A stretch of 64,000 nt of DNA from assembly GCA_900473915.1 (NCBI GenBank), contig UCNG01000011.1, positions 358,976 to 422,975 of the forward strand. The letters run 5' to 3'. The stretch's first letter is position 1; each line of letters starts with the position of its first letter. Shown one piece after another: positions 27,480 to 36,218 of this stretch. This DNA comes from Hyphomicrobiales bacterium (GTDB taxonomy: Bacteria > Pseudomonadota > Alphaproteobacteria > Rhizobiales > Rhizobiaceae). The notes below the pieces were generated by a model. That model saw only the letters and a list, made by a program, of their open reading frames with translations. It ran no database searches and was not told the origin of the DNA. The translations under genes were made by a program, and so were the position numbers.

Positions 27480-28489
27480 GCGAGATTACCCATAACAGCA
27501 CGCGCGATACCGCCATGCCGGAAAAGGCAAAGGGCCGAACCTCGCCTTTGCTGGATGCAGGCCCATGGCTGGTTTTCGCCGCCTTTGCAATCGTACCTCT
27601 TCTTGCCTCCGTTCTCGGCGACAGCTTCCTTCTGGTGATCGTGACCCGTATCATGATCTTTGCGCTGGCAGCACTTTCGCTCAACTTCATCATGGGTTAC
27701 GGCGCGCTCGTTTCCTTTGGTCATGCCGCCTATATCGGGATCGGCTCTTATGCCGTCGGCATCCTGTCCAGCTATGGTATCAACGATCTGCTCTTGCAGC
27801 TGGTCGCGGCCATCATTGCCGCAGCGCTCTTCGCGCTTGTCACCGGCTATATTTCGCTGAGAACCAGCGGCGTCTATTTCATCATGATCACGCTGGCCTT
27901 CGGACAAATGGCCTTCTTCTTCATGGTTTCTCTGTCGGCCTTTGGCGGCGACGACGGGATGACGCTGCCGACCCGTTCCACGCTGTTCGGCAATACGCTG
28001 CTTTCCAGCAATCTGGTGCTGTTCTATTTTGTGCTGGCGCTGCTGGTCGGTGCGTTTCTCACCTTCCGCATGCTGGTACATTCACGGTTCGGTCGCGTGC
28101 TGCGTGGCACGCGGGACAATCCGGTGCGCATGCGCGCCATCGGCTTCTCGCCCTTCTCGTTTCAGCTCACCGCCTATGTGATTGCCGGTGTGGCGGCGGC
28201 GATTGCCGGTGTGCTGCTCGCCAACCAGATCCAGTTCGTTTCGCCTGCTTTCATGAGCTGGCAGCGTTCCGGCGAGCTGATCGTCATGGTGGTGCTGGGC
28301 GGCATGGGCACGCTGATCGGCCCGGTCCTCGGCGCAACCGCCTTCATCGTGCTGGAAGAAGTGCTGGCGCATTTCTCCGAGCATTGGAAACTCGGTCTCG
28401 GCCTTTTCCTCGTCCTCGTCGTGCTTTTCAGCCGCGACGGTATTGGCGGGCTGATCCGCAAGCTGCGTGGAGGTTCCGATGTCGGATGA
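27476..28489 (+). CDS. Branched-chain type ABC importer permease, LivM family
   Basis: 337 aa, with a polar 30-residue N-terminus then about nine hydrophobic helices. The family block NFIMGYGALVSFGHAAYIGIG and a late segment GGMGTLIGPVLGATAF are visible. It overlaps the LivH-type stop by 4 bases and the LivG-type start by 11 bases, so the whole set is one transcript. Confidence 0.9.
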   Translation: MSEITHNSTRDTAMPEKAKGRTSPLLDAGPWLVFAAFAIVPLLASVLGDSFLLVIVTRIMIFALAALSLNFIMGYGALVSFGHAAYIGIGSYAVGILSSYGINDLLLQLVAAIIAAALFALVTGYISLRTSGVYFIMITLAFGQMAFFFMVSLSAFGGDDGMTLPTRSTLFGNTLLSSNLVLFYFVLALLVGAFLTFRMLVHSRFGRVLRGTRDNPVRMRAIGFSPFSFQLTAYVIAGVAAAIAGVLLANQIQFVSPAFMSWQRSGELIVMVVLGGMGTLIGPVLGATAFIVLEEVLAHFSEHWKLGLGLFLVLVVLFSRDGIGGLIRKLRGGSDVG

Positions 28490-29234
28490 ACTGCTTCAGG
28501 TCCATGACCTGCACAAGAGCTTCGGCGCGCTCAAGGTGACAGACGGCGTCAATCTCACCGTCAAACGCGGCGAAATTCACGCGCTGATCGGCCCGAATGG
28601 CGCTGGCAAGACGACGCTGATCCATCAGCTTTCGGGCAACCTGAAAAGTGACCGTGGCTCGGTCGTGTTTGATGGTCGTGACATTTCCGGTCTAGCCATG
28701 CCCGCGCGTGTTCACTTGGGCCTTGCGCGCTCCTTTCAGATCACCTCGGTTCTGGAAGGTTTCAGCGTGCTGGAGAACGTTGCGCTGGCCGTTCAGGCGC
28801 GATCAGGCTCAAGCTTCCGCTTCTTTCAGGCGGCGAGCAAGGAGGCCGAAATCAACGAGCAAGCCATGGCGGCACTTGCCCGCGTGCGGCTTGACGACCG
28901 CGCTCATCGCCGGGCCGGAGCGCTGTCGCATGGCGAAAAACGCCAGCTAGAGATTGCCATCGCGCTCGCCACGCAGGCGCAGATGCTGTTGCTGGACGAG
29001 CCTCTGGCGGGCACCAGCCACGAGGAATCCGTGGTGCTGGTCGAATTGATGCGCTCACTGCGCCAGACCCACACGCTGGTTCTGATCGAGCACGACATGG
29101 ACGCCGTTTTCTCGCTAGCCGATCAGGTGAGCGTGCTTGTCTACGGACGCGTCATTGCATCCGGAACGCCCGCCGCCGTGCGCTCCGACCCGGACGTGCG
29201 CGCCGCCTATCTCGGTGAAGAGGAGGCCGCATGA
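28479..29234 (+). CDS. Branched-chain type ABC importer ATPase, LivG family
   Basis: 251 aa from the ATG at 28479, which has GGAGG 5 bases upstream; an earlier in-frame ATG at 28467 is less well placed. Walker A GPNGAGKTT, signature LSHGEKRQLEIA (a LivG-type variant of LSGG) and Walker B MLLLDEPLAG are intact. It overlaps LivM by 11 bases and its stop overlaps LivF by 4. Confidence 0.9.
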   Translation: MSDELLQVHDLHKSFGALKVTDGVNLTVKRGEIHALIGPNGAGKTTLIHQLSGNLKSDRGSVVFDGRDISGLAMPARVHLGLARSFQITSVLEGFSVLENVALAVQARSGSSFRFFQAASKEAEINEQAMAALARVRLDDRAHRRAGALSHGEKRQLEIAIALATQAQMLLLDEPLAGTSHEESVVLVELMRSLRQTHTLVLIEHDMDAVFSLADQVSVLVYGRVIASGTPAAVRSDPDVRAAYLGEEEAA

Positions 29235-29932
29235 TGCTGAAAGTCGAAGGACTCCAGAACGCCTATGGCCAGTCCCGCATTCTCTTTGGCATCGATTTTG
29301 AAGTCGGTGCGGGAGAGGTCGTTACCATTCTCGGCAGAAACGGCATGGGCAAGACGACAACTATCAAATCGATCTTTGGCTTGCTACCGCCCAAGGACGG
29401 CAAGGTTTTCGTCAATGGTCATGACGTCACCGGCAAGCCGCCCCATGCGATTGCCCGCGAGGGGCTGGGGCTGGTGCCCGAAGGACGGCAGATATTCCCG
29501 ACGCTCAGTGTCGAGGAAAACCTCTTGGCCACGCGACGCTCAGATGCGCGCTCGTCCAAATGGACACTGGAGAGCATCTACCGGATGTTCCCGCGCCTGA
29601 AAGAAAGGCGGCGCAATATGGGCAATCAGCTTTCCGGCGGCGAGCAGCAGATGTTGGCAGTTGGTCGCGCCCTGATGACCAATCCGAAAATGGTTGTGCT
29701 GGACGAGGCGACGGAAGGATTGTCACCGCTCATGCGCGAGGAAATCTGGTCCTGCCTGCGCAACATCAAGAATGAGGGCGAAGCGATCCTTGTCATCGAC
29801 AAGAATGTCGATGCGCTGGCGCGCTTCGCAGACCGTCACGTGGTCATCGAGAAAGGCCGTGTGGTGTGGAGCGGCGACAACGCCGCGCTTTTGAACACCC
29901 CGGAAGTCAAGGAACGTTACCTGCACGTTTGA
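29231..29932 (+). CDS. Branched-chain type ABC importer ATPase, LivF family
   Basis: 233 aa. Walker A GRNGMGKTT (about 36-44), the LivF-specific LVPEGRQIFPTLSVEENL, signature LSGGEQQML and Walker B MVVLDEATEGLSP are all present. It is the last gene of the importer block, 128 bases before the aryl-CoA ligase gene. Confidence 0.9.
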   Translation: MMLKVEGLQNAYGQSRILFGIDFEVGAGEVVTILGRNGMGKTTTIKSIFGLLPPKDGKVFVNGHDVTGKPPHAIAREGLGLVPEGRQIFPTLSVEENLLATRRSDARSSKWTLESIYRMFPRLKERRRNMGNQLSGGEQQMLAVGRALMTNPKMVVLDEATEGLSPLMREEIWSCLRNIKNEGEAILVIDKNVDALARFADRHVVIEKGRVVWSGDNAALLNTPEVKERYLHV

Positions 29933-30060
29933 CCAAGAGCACATCGCCCTCCGAGAAGATGGGCAGAAAAACAAATAGTTAGGACGGTTCCAACGGTTCA
30001 GCTTTCACTGAATCGATTGGACAGTCGAACGCAAATGACTGGCTTTGACAGGAGACGAGC

Positions 30061-31689
30061 ATGCATCCCAGCGCTCATGTGGACACATTCGTACTGGATA
30101 ATCTGCCGGCTGCGGAACTTCTGCCGGATATCATCAACCTCGAAGAGCTCGGTTACCCGGAACAGCTGAACGCGACCAGCGAACTGGTGGATGCACATCT
30201 GGCGAACGGCAAGGGCGACCGCATCGCCTTGCAGGCGCCGGGCGTGCGCTGGACCTATCGCGATCTTGCCGCCATGATCAACAAGATCGCCAATGTGCTG
30301 ACCGACAAGCTTGGCATGAAACCGGGCAATCGCGTGATGATACGCTCAGGCAACAACCCGACCAAGATTGCGCTTTATATGGCGATCATCAAGGCGGGCG
30401 GCGTTGTAGTCGCGACCATGCCGCTCTTGCGCGCCAAGGAGCTGGTTCAAATCATCGACAAGGCCGAAATCAGTATTGCCTTTTGCGATCACGCACTGAT
30501 CGGCGAAATGCAGAATGCGATGGCGCAAACCAGCTTCGTCAAAACACTGGTGACCTGGGACGGCAATGCAGGCGGGGAGCTTGGCGCATTGCTGACCGAC
30601 GCCTTCAGCGAGTTCGAGGCGGTGGCGACACGCGGGGATGATCCGTGCCTGCTCGGCTTCACATCCGGCACCACTGGCCTGCCGAAGGCCACGATTCATT
30701 TCCACCGCGACCTGCTGATTGTCTGCGACTGCTATGCGCATCACATTTTGGATGCGACGGAAGACGATATCTTCATCGGCTCGCCGCCGCTCGCTTTTAC
30801 ATTCGGACTTGGCGGGCTGGTCCTGTTTCCATTCCGGATTGGGGCTTCCACAGTGCTGCCCGCAAAGACCACGCCGCATGATCTGGCGCTAGCCATTGGC
30901 GAATACAAGCCAACCGTCTGTTTCACCGCGCCGACGGCTTATCGCGCGATGCTTTCGAAGATCGAACAATACGATCTTTCCTCGCTGCGCAAATGTGTTT
31001 CAGCCGGTGAGGCCCTGCCACTTCCCACTTTTGAAGCGTGGAAACGCGCAACTGGGCTGTCGCTCTCAGACGGCATCGGTGCAACGGAAATGCTGCATAT
31101 CTTCATCTCCGCACCGGAAAAAGATATCCGCCCCGGCGCGACCGGCAAACCCATCCCTGGCTATGAAGCGCGTGTGATCGACGACAATGGGCAAGAATGC
31201 CCGCCTGGCACGCCTGGACGCCTTGCCGTTCGCGGACCGCTGGGCTGCAAATATCTGGCCGACCCGCGCCAGACAAAATATGTCGAGAACGGCTGGAACA
31301 TCACCGGCGACACCTATGTCATGGATGAGGACGGCTATTTCTGGTATCAGGCGCGCAATGACGACATGATCGTTTCTGCCGGATACAACATTGCCGGGCC
31401 GGAGGTCGAAGCCAGCCTACTCGCGCATCCGGCTGTGGCGGAATGCGGCGTGGTGGCGGCACCCGATGACGAACGGGGCTGCATCGTGAAAGCTTATGTG
31501 GTGCTGAACGAGGGCTATAATGGCGATGCGAGCTTGCAGGAAGCACTGCAAAGCCACGTCAAAAGCGAACTCGCGCCTTATAAATATCCACGCGTGATAT
31601 GCTGGGTTTCCAGCCTGCCCAAGACGGAATCCGGAAAATTGCAGCGATCCGCCCTGCGCGCGCAGGCGGCAAGCGAAGCCCGCGCCTGA
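30061..31689 (+). CDS. Aryl-CoA ligase, 2-aminobenzoate/benzoate-CoA ligase type
   Basis: 542 aa. It carries the AMP-binding P-loop TSGTTGLPK (about 201-209), the motif SDGIGATEMLHIF, the hinge motif (YQARNDDMIVSAGYNI) and the C-terminal catalytic Lys region LPKTESGKLQRSAL. It converts an aromatic acid, ATP and CoA into the aryl-CoA thioester. The nearest families by appearance are benzoate- and 2-aminobenzoate-CoA ligases. The 2-aminobenzoyl-CoA-type monooxygenase at 38.6 kb makes anthranilate the favoured substrate (inference). An AGGAGACGAGC site precedes the ATG. Confidence 0.86.
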   Translation: MHPSAHVDTFVLDNLPAAELLPDIINLEELGYPEQLNATSELVDAHLANGKGDRIALQAPGVRWTYRDLAAMINKIANVLTDKLGMKPGNRVMIRSGNNPTKIALYMAIIKAGGVVVATMPLLRAKELVQIIDKAEISIAFCDHALIGEMQNAMAQTSFVKTLVTWDGNAGGELGALLTDAFSEFEAVATRGDDPCLLGFTSGTTGLPKATIHFHRDLLIVCDCYAHHILDATEDDIFIGSPPLAFTFGLGGLVLFPFRIGASTVLPAKTTPHDLALAIGEYKPTVCFTAPTAYRAMLSKIEQYDLSSLRKCVSAGEALPLPTFEAWKRATGLSLSDGIGATEMLHIFISAPEKDIRPGATGKPIPGYEARVIDDNGQECPPGTPGRLAVRGPLGCKYLADPRQTKYVENGWNITGDTYVMDEDGYFWYQARNDDMIVSAGYNIAGPEVEASLLAHPAVAECGVVAAPDDERGCIVKAYVVLNEGYNGDASLQEALQSHVKSELAPYKYPRVICWVSSLPKTESGKLQRSALRAQAASEARA

Positions 31690-31723
31690 CGCGGCTTCAC
31701 GCATGGATATGCAGGAGAATTCA

Positions 31724-32539
31724 GTGCTTCACGACTTCGATACCGCCTATGACAATATGAGCGCCATCAACGATTCCGCCAGCTATCCGCCGCGCTGGAC
31801 GGAACTGTCCTCCGGCTTTCGGGAAAAGATGCGCGATCAGGGCCGTCTGATCCCAGACATTGCCTATGGCACCGGCGCGCGTAACCATTACGATCTCTTT
31901 CTGCCGGAAGGTTCGGCCAAAGGCACACTCGTTTATGTCCATGGCGGCTATTGGAAAGGACTGGATAAAAGCTTCTGGTCGCATCTGGCGCAAGGAGCGC
32001 TTGCGCGCGACTATCGCGTGGCCATGCCAAGCTATACACTCTGCCCCCACACGCGGATTTCCGGCATCACGCGGGAAATCGGCAGCTTCATTGACCATCT
32101 GGCGGAGGAAGTGGACGGCGACATTGCCTTGACCGGCCATTCAGCCGGGGGGCATCTGGTCAGCCGCATGGCTTGCCAAAACGCGCCCATTACTGCCGCA
32201 ACGGCAAAACGGATCAGGCGTGTTCTTTCCATCAGTGGACTGCATGATCTGCGCCCGCTCCTCAAAACCACGATGAACGATATTTTCCAGATGGATACGG
32301 CGGAAGCGGTCGCGGAAAGTGCAGCACTACAGCGCCCGCGCGCCGATATCGCCGTGCATTGCTGTGTCGGCGGCGACGAGCTCATGGAATTCCGGCGGCA
32401 AAATACGCTGCTGGCAAATATCTGGTACGGATTGGGGATCGAAACCAGCGCCTGGGAAATTGACGGCGCGCATCATTGCAACGTGATCGATACGCTGTGC
32501 GATCCCGAAGGCCGTGCCATTCAATTTCTCTGCCCCTGA
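31724..32539 (+). CDS. Alpha/beta hydrolase, arylformamidase (kynurenine formamidase)-like
   Basis: 271 aa from a GTG at 31724 that has AGGAG 6 bases upstream; the ATG at 31703 has no site. The oxyanion motif HGGYW (73-77) and nucleophile elbow GHSAGG (138-143, Ser140) are those of the esterase/lipase group that includes animal-type arylformamidase AFMID. The late ETSAWEIDGAHHCNVID supplies the histidine. AFMID-like enzymes cut N-formylkynurenine to kynurenine and formate. In this operon it could also act as an aryl-CoA thioesterase or amidase; the kynurenine link is contextual. Confidence 0.78.
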   Translation: MLHDFDTAYDNMSAINDSASYPPRWTELSSGFREKMRDQGRLIPDIAYGTGARNHYDLFLPEGSAKGTLVYVHGGYWKGLDKSFWSHLAQGALARDYRVAMPSYTLCPHTRISGITREIGSFIDHLAEEVDGDIALTGHSAGGHLVSRMACQNAPITAATAKRIRRVLSISGLHDLRPLLKTTMNDIFQMDTAEAVAESAALQRPRADIAVHCCVGGDELMEFRRQNTLLANIWYGLGIETSAWEIDGAHHCNVIDTLCDPEGRAIQFLCP

Positions 32540-32744
32540 CACCAACCTGCGATCAGGCGACCAGACCGGCGGTGTTTTCAGAAATCTGGACGGGAGGGTC
32601 GGTGCGATTGTCGCTTCAGGCTCGCTTTTCACTGGCATCTTTGCGCAACCGATATTAACACCGATGAGAGCGCCTTGTTGCGCCTGATGCTGAAACGCGT
32701 CGGGCATATGGCTATCGCAACCATGATCAATGACGAGGGAATTC

Positions 32745-33251
32745 ATGGAGGAACGCTTCTCAGGTACGGTTCTGGCTTCCGAGCATCAGGAGGAGAACCC
32801 CGCGCGTTCGCTGGGCGAAATCGGCTTGAACAGTTTTGCGCCCTACCTGATGAACCGCCTGATGGCGCGCTATAACGCCAACCTTGCCGAAGCGCTGAAG
32901 GACCGTCAGATCACGACCGTCAAATTGCGCACGCTAGCCGTCTTGAGTGTCACCCCTTCGGCCACGATCAATGAGCTTGCGGTCTTTACCGTGACCGAAC
33001 AATCAACGATGAGCCGCACGCTCGATTCCCTTGAAGAACAGGGTTACATCCGCCGTCAGGCGCGCGCTGAAGACATGCGCATCCGCGATATTTCGCTGAC
33101 CGAGGAAGGTCGCAACATCTTCAACGAAGCCTGGCCGGTCATGTATGATCTGCTGCTGCAATTATTTGAAGGCATCGATGAAGACGAACATCGTGCCTTT
33201 GTCGGCACTTTGCAGAAAATGCTGCGCAATATCCGTAAAAACGACCTTTGA
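32745..33251 (+). CDS. MarR-family transcriptional regulator
   Basis: 168 aa from the ATG at 32745 (GAGGG site 6 bases upstream; the ATG at 32730 has none). The winged helix covers about residues 55-130: INELAVFTVTEQSTMSRTLDSLEEQGYIRR, here cited as the MarR recognition region, with wing RAEDMRIRDISLTEEG. MarR regulators of aromatic pathways are usually relieved by an aryl-CoA or the acid. It lies downstream of the ligase and hydrolase and is the best candidate to bind the palindromes at 38578-38593 and 23234-23249. Confidence 0.85.
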   Translation: MEERFSGTVLASEHQEENPARSLGEIGLNSFAPYLMNRLMARYNANLAEALKDRQITTVKLRTLAVLSVTPSATINELAVFTVTEQSTMSRTLDSLEEQGYIRRQARAEDMRIRDISLTEEGRNIFNEAWPVMYDLLLQLFEGIDEDEHRAFVGTLQKMLRNIRKNDL

Positions 33252-33267
33252 TCTTATGTTGGATAAG

Positions 33268-33300
33268 AGGCCGGTCCGCCATGGGCGGATCGGCCTTTTT
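33268..33300 (+). terminator. Rho-independent terminator after the MarR gene
   Basis: AGGCCGGTCCGCC and GGCGGATCGGCCT form a 13-base stem with one G-U pair and a 3-base loop (ATG), followed directly by a T-run. It lies between the convergent MarR and MFS genes. Confidence 0.85.
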
Positions 33301-33305
33301 GTGGC

Positions 33306-34613
33306 TCAATCCGTCGAGCTAGACGGGATCAGCGCGGTTGCCACAGCTGCGAGAGCGGCGACAATAGCAAAGATGTAGAAGTTCCACTGCGGACCGACAT
33401 TGAGGCTTGCGATCAGTCCGCCCAGGAGCGGGCCAGAGAGAGCGCCGATGCGGGAGAAGCTCAGCGCCCAGCCGGTTCCGGCGGAGCGGATCGAGGAATC
33501 GAGCCGCTGGGCCAGAAAGCCTGTCAAAACCAGCGATGCCGACACCGTGCCAAAACCAGCAATTGCGACAAAAACATAGTTCATCAGCAGCGAACCCTTG
33601 AAGGCAAGCGCCACAATGCCAAGCGCACCCAGCGCATAGGAACAGGTAACCGTACGGCGCACGCCGAAGCGATCCGCCCATGTACCCAATACAATACCCC
33701 CGATTGCCGAGCTAAGGCTGAATACGGCAAGGAATAGCAGGCTGTTGCCGAGATCATAACCGTTCTTGCGCATGATCTGCGGCAGCCATTGCGCGAGGCC
33801 ATAGACCAAAAGCAGGCCCATGAAGAGCGCACTCCAGAAACAGGCCGTTTCAAATGCCTTTTTCGGGGAGAAGATTTCGCTGAAAACCGTGCGCCAGCCA
33901 ACCTTGCTATGCTTGCGGACAATCGCCGCCGGAACGCCGACGCCCATGCGCGCCGCCGTCTTGCGCGCCGCATCATGCTTGCCGCGCTGGACCAGCGATT
34001 CCACGCTTTCAGGCAGGAATGCTAGGAAGACCGGGATGAACAGCAGTGGGATCGCGCCGATCAGCACGATGGTGCGCCAGCCATGCGCTTCAAGAAAACC
34101 GCGACCGCACAAAGCTGCGGCAAGCAATCCCATCGAATAGCCCGAATACATGAGACCGTAATTGAAGCTCTTCTTCTTGATAGGGGAATATTCAACCGTT
34201 AGCGCCGCCGCGACAGGAATGATCCCACCAAGACCGATGCCGGAAATAAAACGGCTCAATCCGAAGATGAACGGGGACGGCGCCATGGCGCTGACGATCA
34301 TGCACAGCGAAAACAAAGTGATACAGGCGATGAAGAGCGGCTTGCGTCCATGGAGTTCGCTCAGCGTGCCCGCAAGAATACCGCCGATCAGCATGCCGAT
34401 CACAGTATAGCTGCCGATGGCGCCAAGCTCTATCGGTGTCAGTTGCCAGACCGGATCGACAGACAAGGCGGGCAGAATGGCCCCAATGACACCGACGTCA
34501 TAGCCTTCCGCAAAAATCGCAAGCCAGCACAGGCCAACGACGAGCAGGCTTTTACCTGCCGATATTTCCTTCCCGGCAACAGCCGGCGCATCTATGCTCT
34601 GGACTTGAGACAT
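33306..34613 (-). CDS. MFS transporter, aromatic acid:H+ symporter (AAHS) type
   Basis: 435 aa from the second ATG (34613), which is properly spaced from AAGGGGA; the first ATG (34619) abuts that site. It has twelve hydrophobic helices and AAHS-like features resembling BenK/PcaK: an N-terminal GYDVGVIGAILPAL with the conserved acidic residue in helix 1, the loop motif LSELHGRKPLF, and GTWADRFGVRR in the second half. It probably imports the aromatic acid used by the island. It lies 44 bases after the second oxidoreductase subunit, as the third gene of that minus-strand operon. Confidence 0.85.
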   Translation of the reverse strand: MSQVQSIDAPAVAGKEISAGKSLLVVGLCWLAIFAEGYDVGVIGAILPALSVDPVWQLTPIELGAIGSYTVIGMLIGGILAGTLSELHGRKPLFIACITLFSLCMIVSAMAPSPFIFGLSRFISGIGLGGIIPVAAALTVEYSPIKKKSFNYGLMYSGYSMGLLAAALCGRGFLEAHGWRTIVLIGAIPLLFIPVFLAFLPESVESLVQRGKHDAARKTAARMGVGVPAAIVRKHSKVGWRTVFSEIFSPKKAFETACFWSALFMGLLLVYGLAQWLPQIMRKNGYDLGNSLLFLAVFSLSSAIGGIVLGTWADRFGVRRTVTCSYALGALGIVALAFKGSLLMNYVFVAIAGFGTVSASLVLTGFLAQRLDSSIRSAGTGWALSFSRIGALSGPLLGGLIASLNVGPQWNFYIFAIVAALAAVATALIPSSSTD

Positions 34614-34657
34614 AGTCATTCCCCTTTTATTTTGAATTGGCGAGGCGCGCGTTTTGA

Positions 34658-36208
34658 TCAGAGCGTCGCGATTGTTTTCAGAGCGCCATCGAGCGCGATG
34701 CCCTCCTCATCAAGCAGGGCTGCTTGCCGCAAGCGCCGCAACCAGGCCGCGCCGTCTTCCCGCTCGGACAGAAGAGGAAGAGCAGACAGGACGCGATCGA
34801 ATTTCGACAGGCCGCGTGAATGCGTATCGGAATAGCCCTTGACCAGACGACGGCAGCCGAGAACCTCAACCGCTAGATCATAATTCTTGGGCAATGCGGC
34901 CAAAGCCTTTGCCAGCCAGGCTTCGCGGTGTTCGACTTCACGCTGATGGCGCAGGCTACCGCGCCGGAAACGACGCAGGCCAGACACAACATAAAGCCCT
35001 GTGAACCAGAACAGCGTTCCCGTGTTTACCCGGCGCCCCTTGCTGACGCGCTTGTCGAGCCATGCAAAGAGTTTCGGGCGATTTTCAATCCATGCGCCGA
35101 TGCCTTTCGGCAAGGTGCCGCACACCTCTTCCATACGCGGATGCATATATTCGGTCGTATAGGCGATCTGGTCCTTCTTGAGGCCGATTTCCTTGCGCAC
35201 CCGCTCGAACCGCGAGCCACGCACCTTGATATCGGCCACCCGGACTACATCGTCATAGGCCATAGCGACAGCGACATATTTTGCCGCATGCTCGGTGAAG
35301 GCAAAGCCAAGCGCCGCACCGCCATTATCGCGATCGGCCTTGAGCAAGGCGGCGCAGCGGGTCAGATATTCATTCGCATATGCCGGATCCTGAAACTCGG
35401 TCAGTTTCTTGATGCCCGCAAAAAGCATCGGATGGCATTCAACCGGAAACTCGCTACGAATGCGCTTGATAAGCGCGTCTAGTGCTGGGTGATCGGCCCG
35501 TTCGGGCAGAGGGTCGAGCCGCTTTGCGGGCGTTGCCGCCAGCTTGTCATTCGCGCCGCCAAGCGCGCGCTGATAGGCAGCTTCAAAAGCTTTGAGACTG
35601 GCTTCAATGCCTTTGCCGCCAGACTTGATCGTCGTTTCAAAGGCGGCTTTGTCGAAGGGCAAAGCGCCGGAAGCCGCAAGCGCGCCGAACAAGGCTGATG
35701 ACACCACGCTGCCGCTTTTGGTTGCCAGCGCTTCCATGTCGAAAGCGATGGTCTTGCGCGCGGCAAAGGCTGTCGCATCTTCGACGACCACGGGATTGCC
35801 GGTGCCGTCGCCCGGTTTTTCCTTTTCACCCACCGCGAAAGAGCGATGAGTGGAGGTGATGAGTAAGGTCTTGTCCGGCGTCACGAGGCCACGCAGCACC
35901 GAGCGCCCCGCTTCCATTAATTCCGCTGCGATGACGATATCGACATCGCCGGGCGTGGGCATCAGCGACAGGATCGGATGCGCACCTTTGCGGGCCCGCA
36001 ACAGCTCAAGATAATAGATCGTCGCGCCGGTTCTCTGCGCCACGCCGGGCACGGATGTGGTTTGCGCGACCCAGCCATTGGTTTCCGCCAGCGCCACAAC
36101 CCAGTCGGCCAGAACGCCGCCGCCCTGACCGCCCATGGCGAGGATGGCAATCGACAGTGGTTTATCCTGCGAAAGAAGAACGGACGGCGATACATTCAGT
36201 GTGGCCAT
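34658..36208 (-). CDS. Indolepyruvate ferredoxin oxidoreductase-like subunit beta (long form)
   Basis: 516 aa from the ATG at 36208, with GAGGAAC upstream and 10 bases after the alpha-subunit stop; a longer frame from 36331 lies inside that gene. The N-terminal 200 residues form the 2-oxoacid:acceptor oxidoreductase gamma-type domain (LAMGGQGGGVLADW, SVPGVAQRTGATIYYLELL). A long C-terminal extension (DUF6537-like) is typical of the fused beta subunits of aerobic proteobacteria. With the partner it would oxidatively decarboxylate an aryl pyruvate to an aryl-acetyl-CoA. In this context it could process indolepyruvate or another aromatic 2-oxo acid. Confidence 0.82.
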   Translation of the reverse strand: MATLNVSPSVLLSQDKPLSIAILAMGGQGGGVLADWVVALAETNGWVAQTTSVPGVAQRTGATIYYLELLRARKGAHPILSLMPTPGDVDIVIAAELMEAGRSVLRGLVTPDKTLLITSTHRSFAVGEKEKPGDGTGNPVVVEDATAFAARKTIAFDMEALATKSGSVVSSALFGALAASGALPFDKAAFETTIKSGGKGIEASLKAFEAAYQRALGGANDKLAATPAKRLDPLPERADHPALDALIKRIRSEFPVECHPMLFAGIKKLTEFQDPAYANEYLTRCAALLKADRDNGGAALGFAFTEHAAKYVAVAMAYDDVVRVADIKVRGSRFERVRKEIGLKKDQIAYTTEYMHPRMEEVCGTLPKGIGAWIENRPKLFAWLDKRVSKGRRVNTGTLFWFTGLYVVSGLRRFRRGSLRHQREVEHREAWLAKALAALPKNYDLAVEVLGCRRLVKGYSDTHSRGLSKFDRVLSALPLLSEREDGAAWLRRLRQAALLDEEGIALDGALKTIATL

Positions 36209-36218
36209 GGCCTGTTCC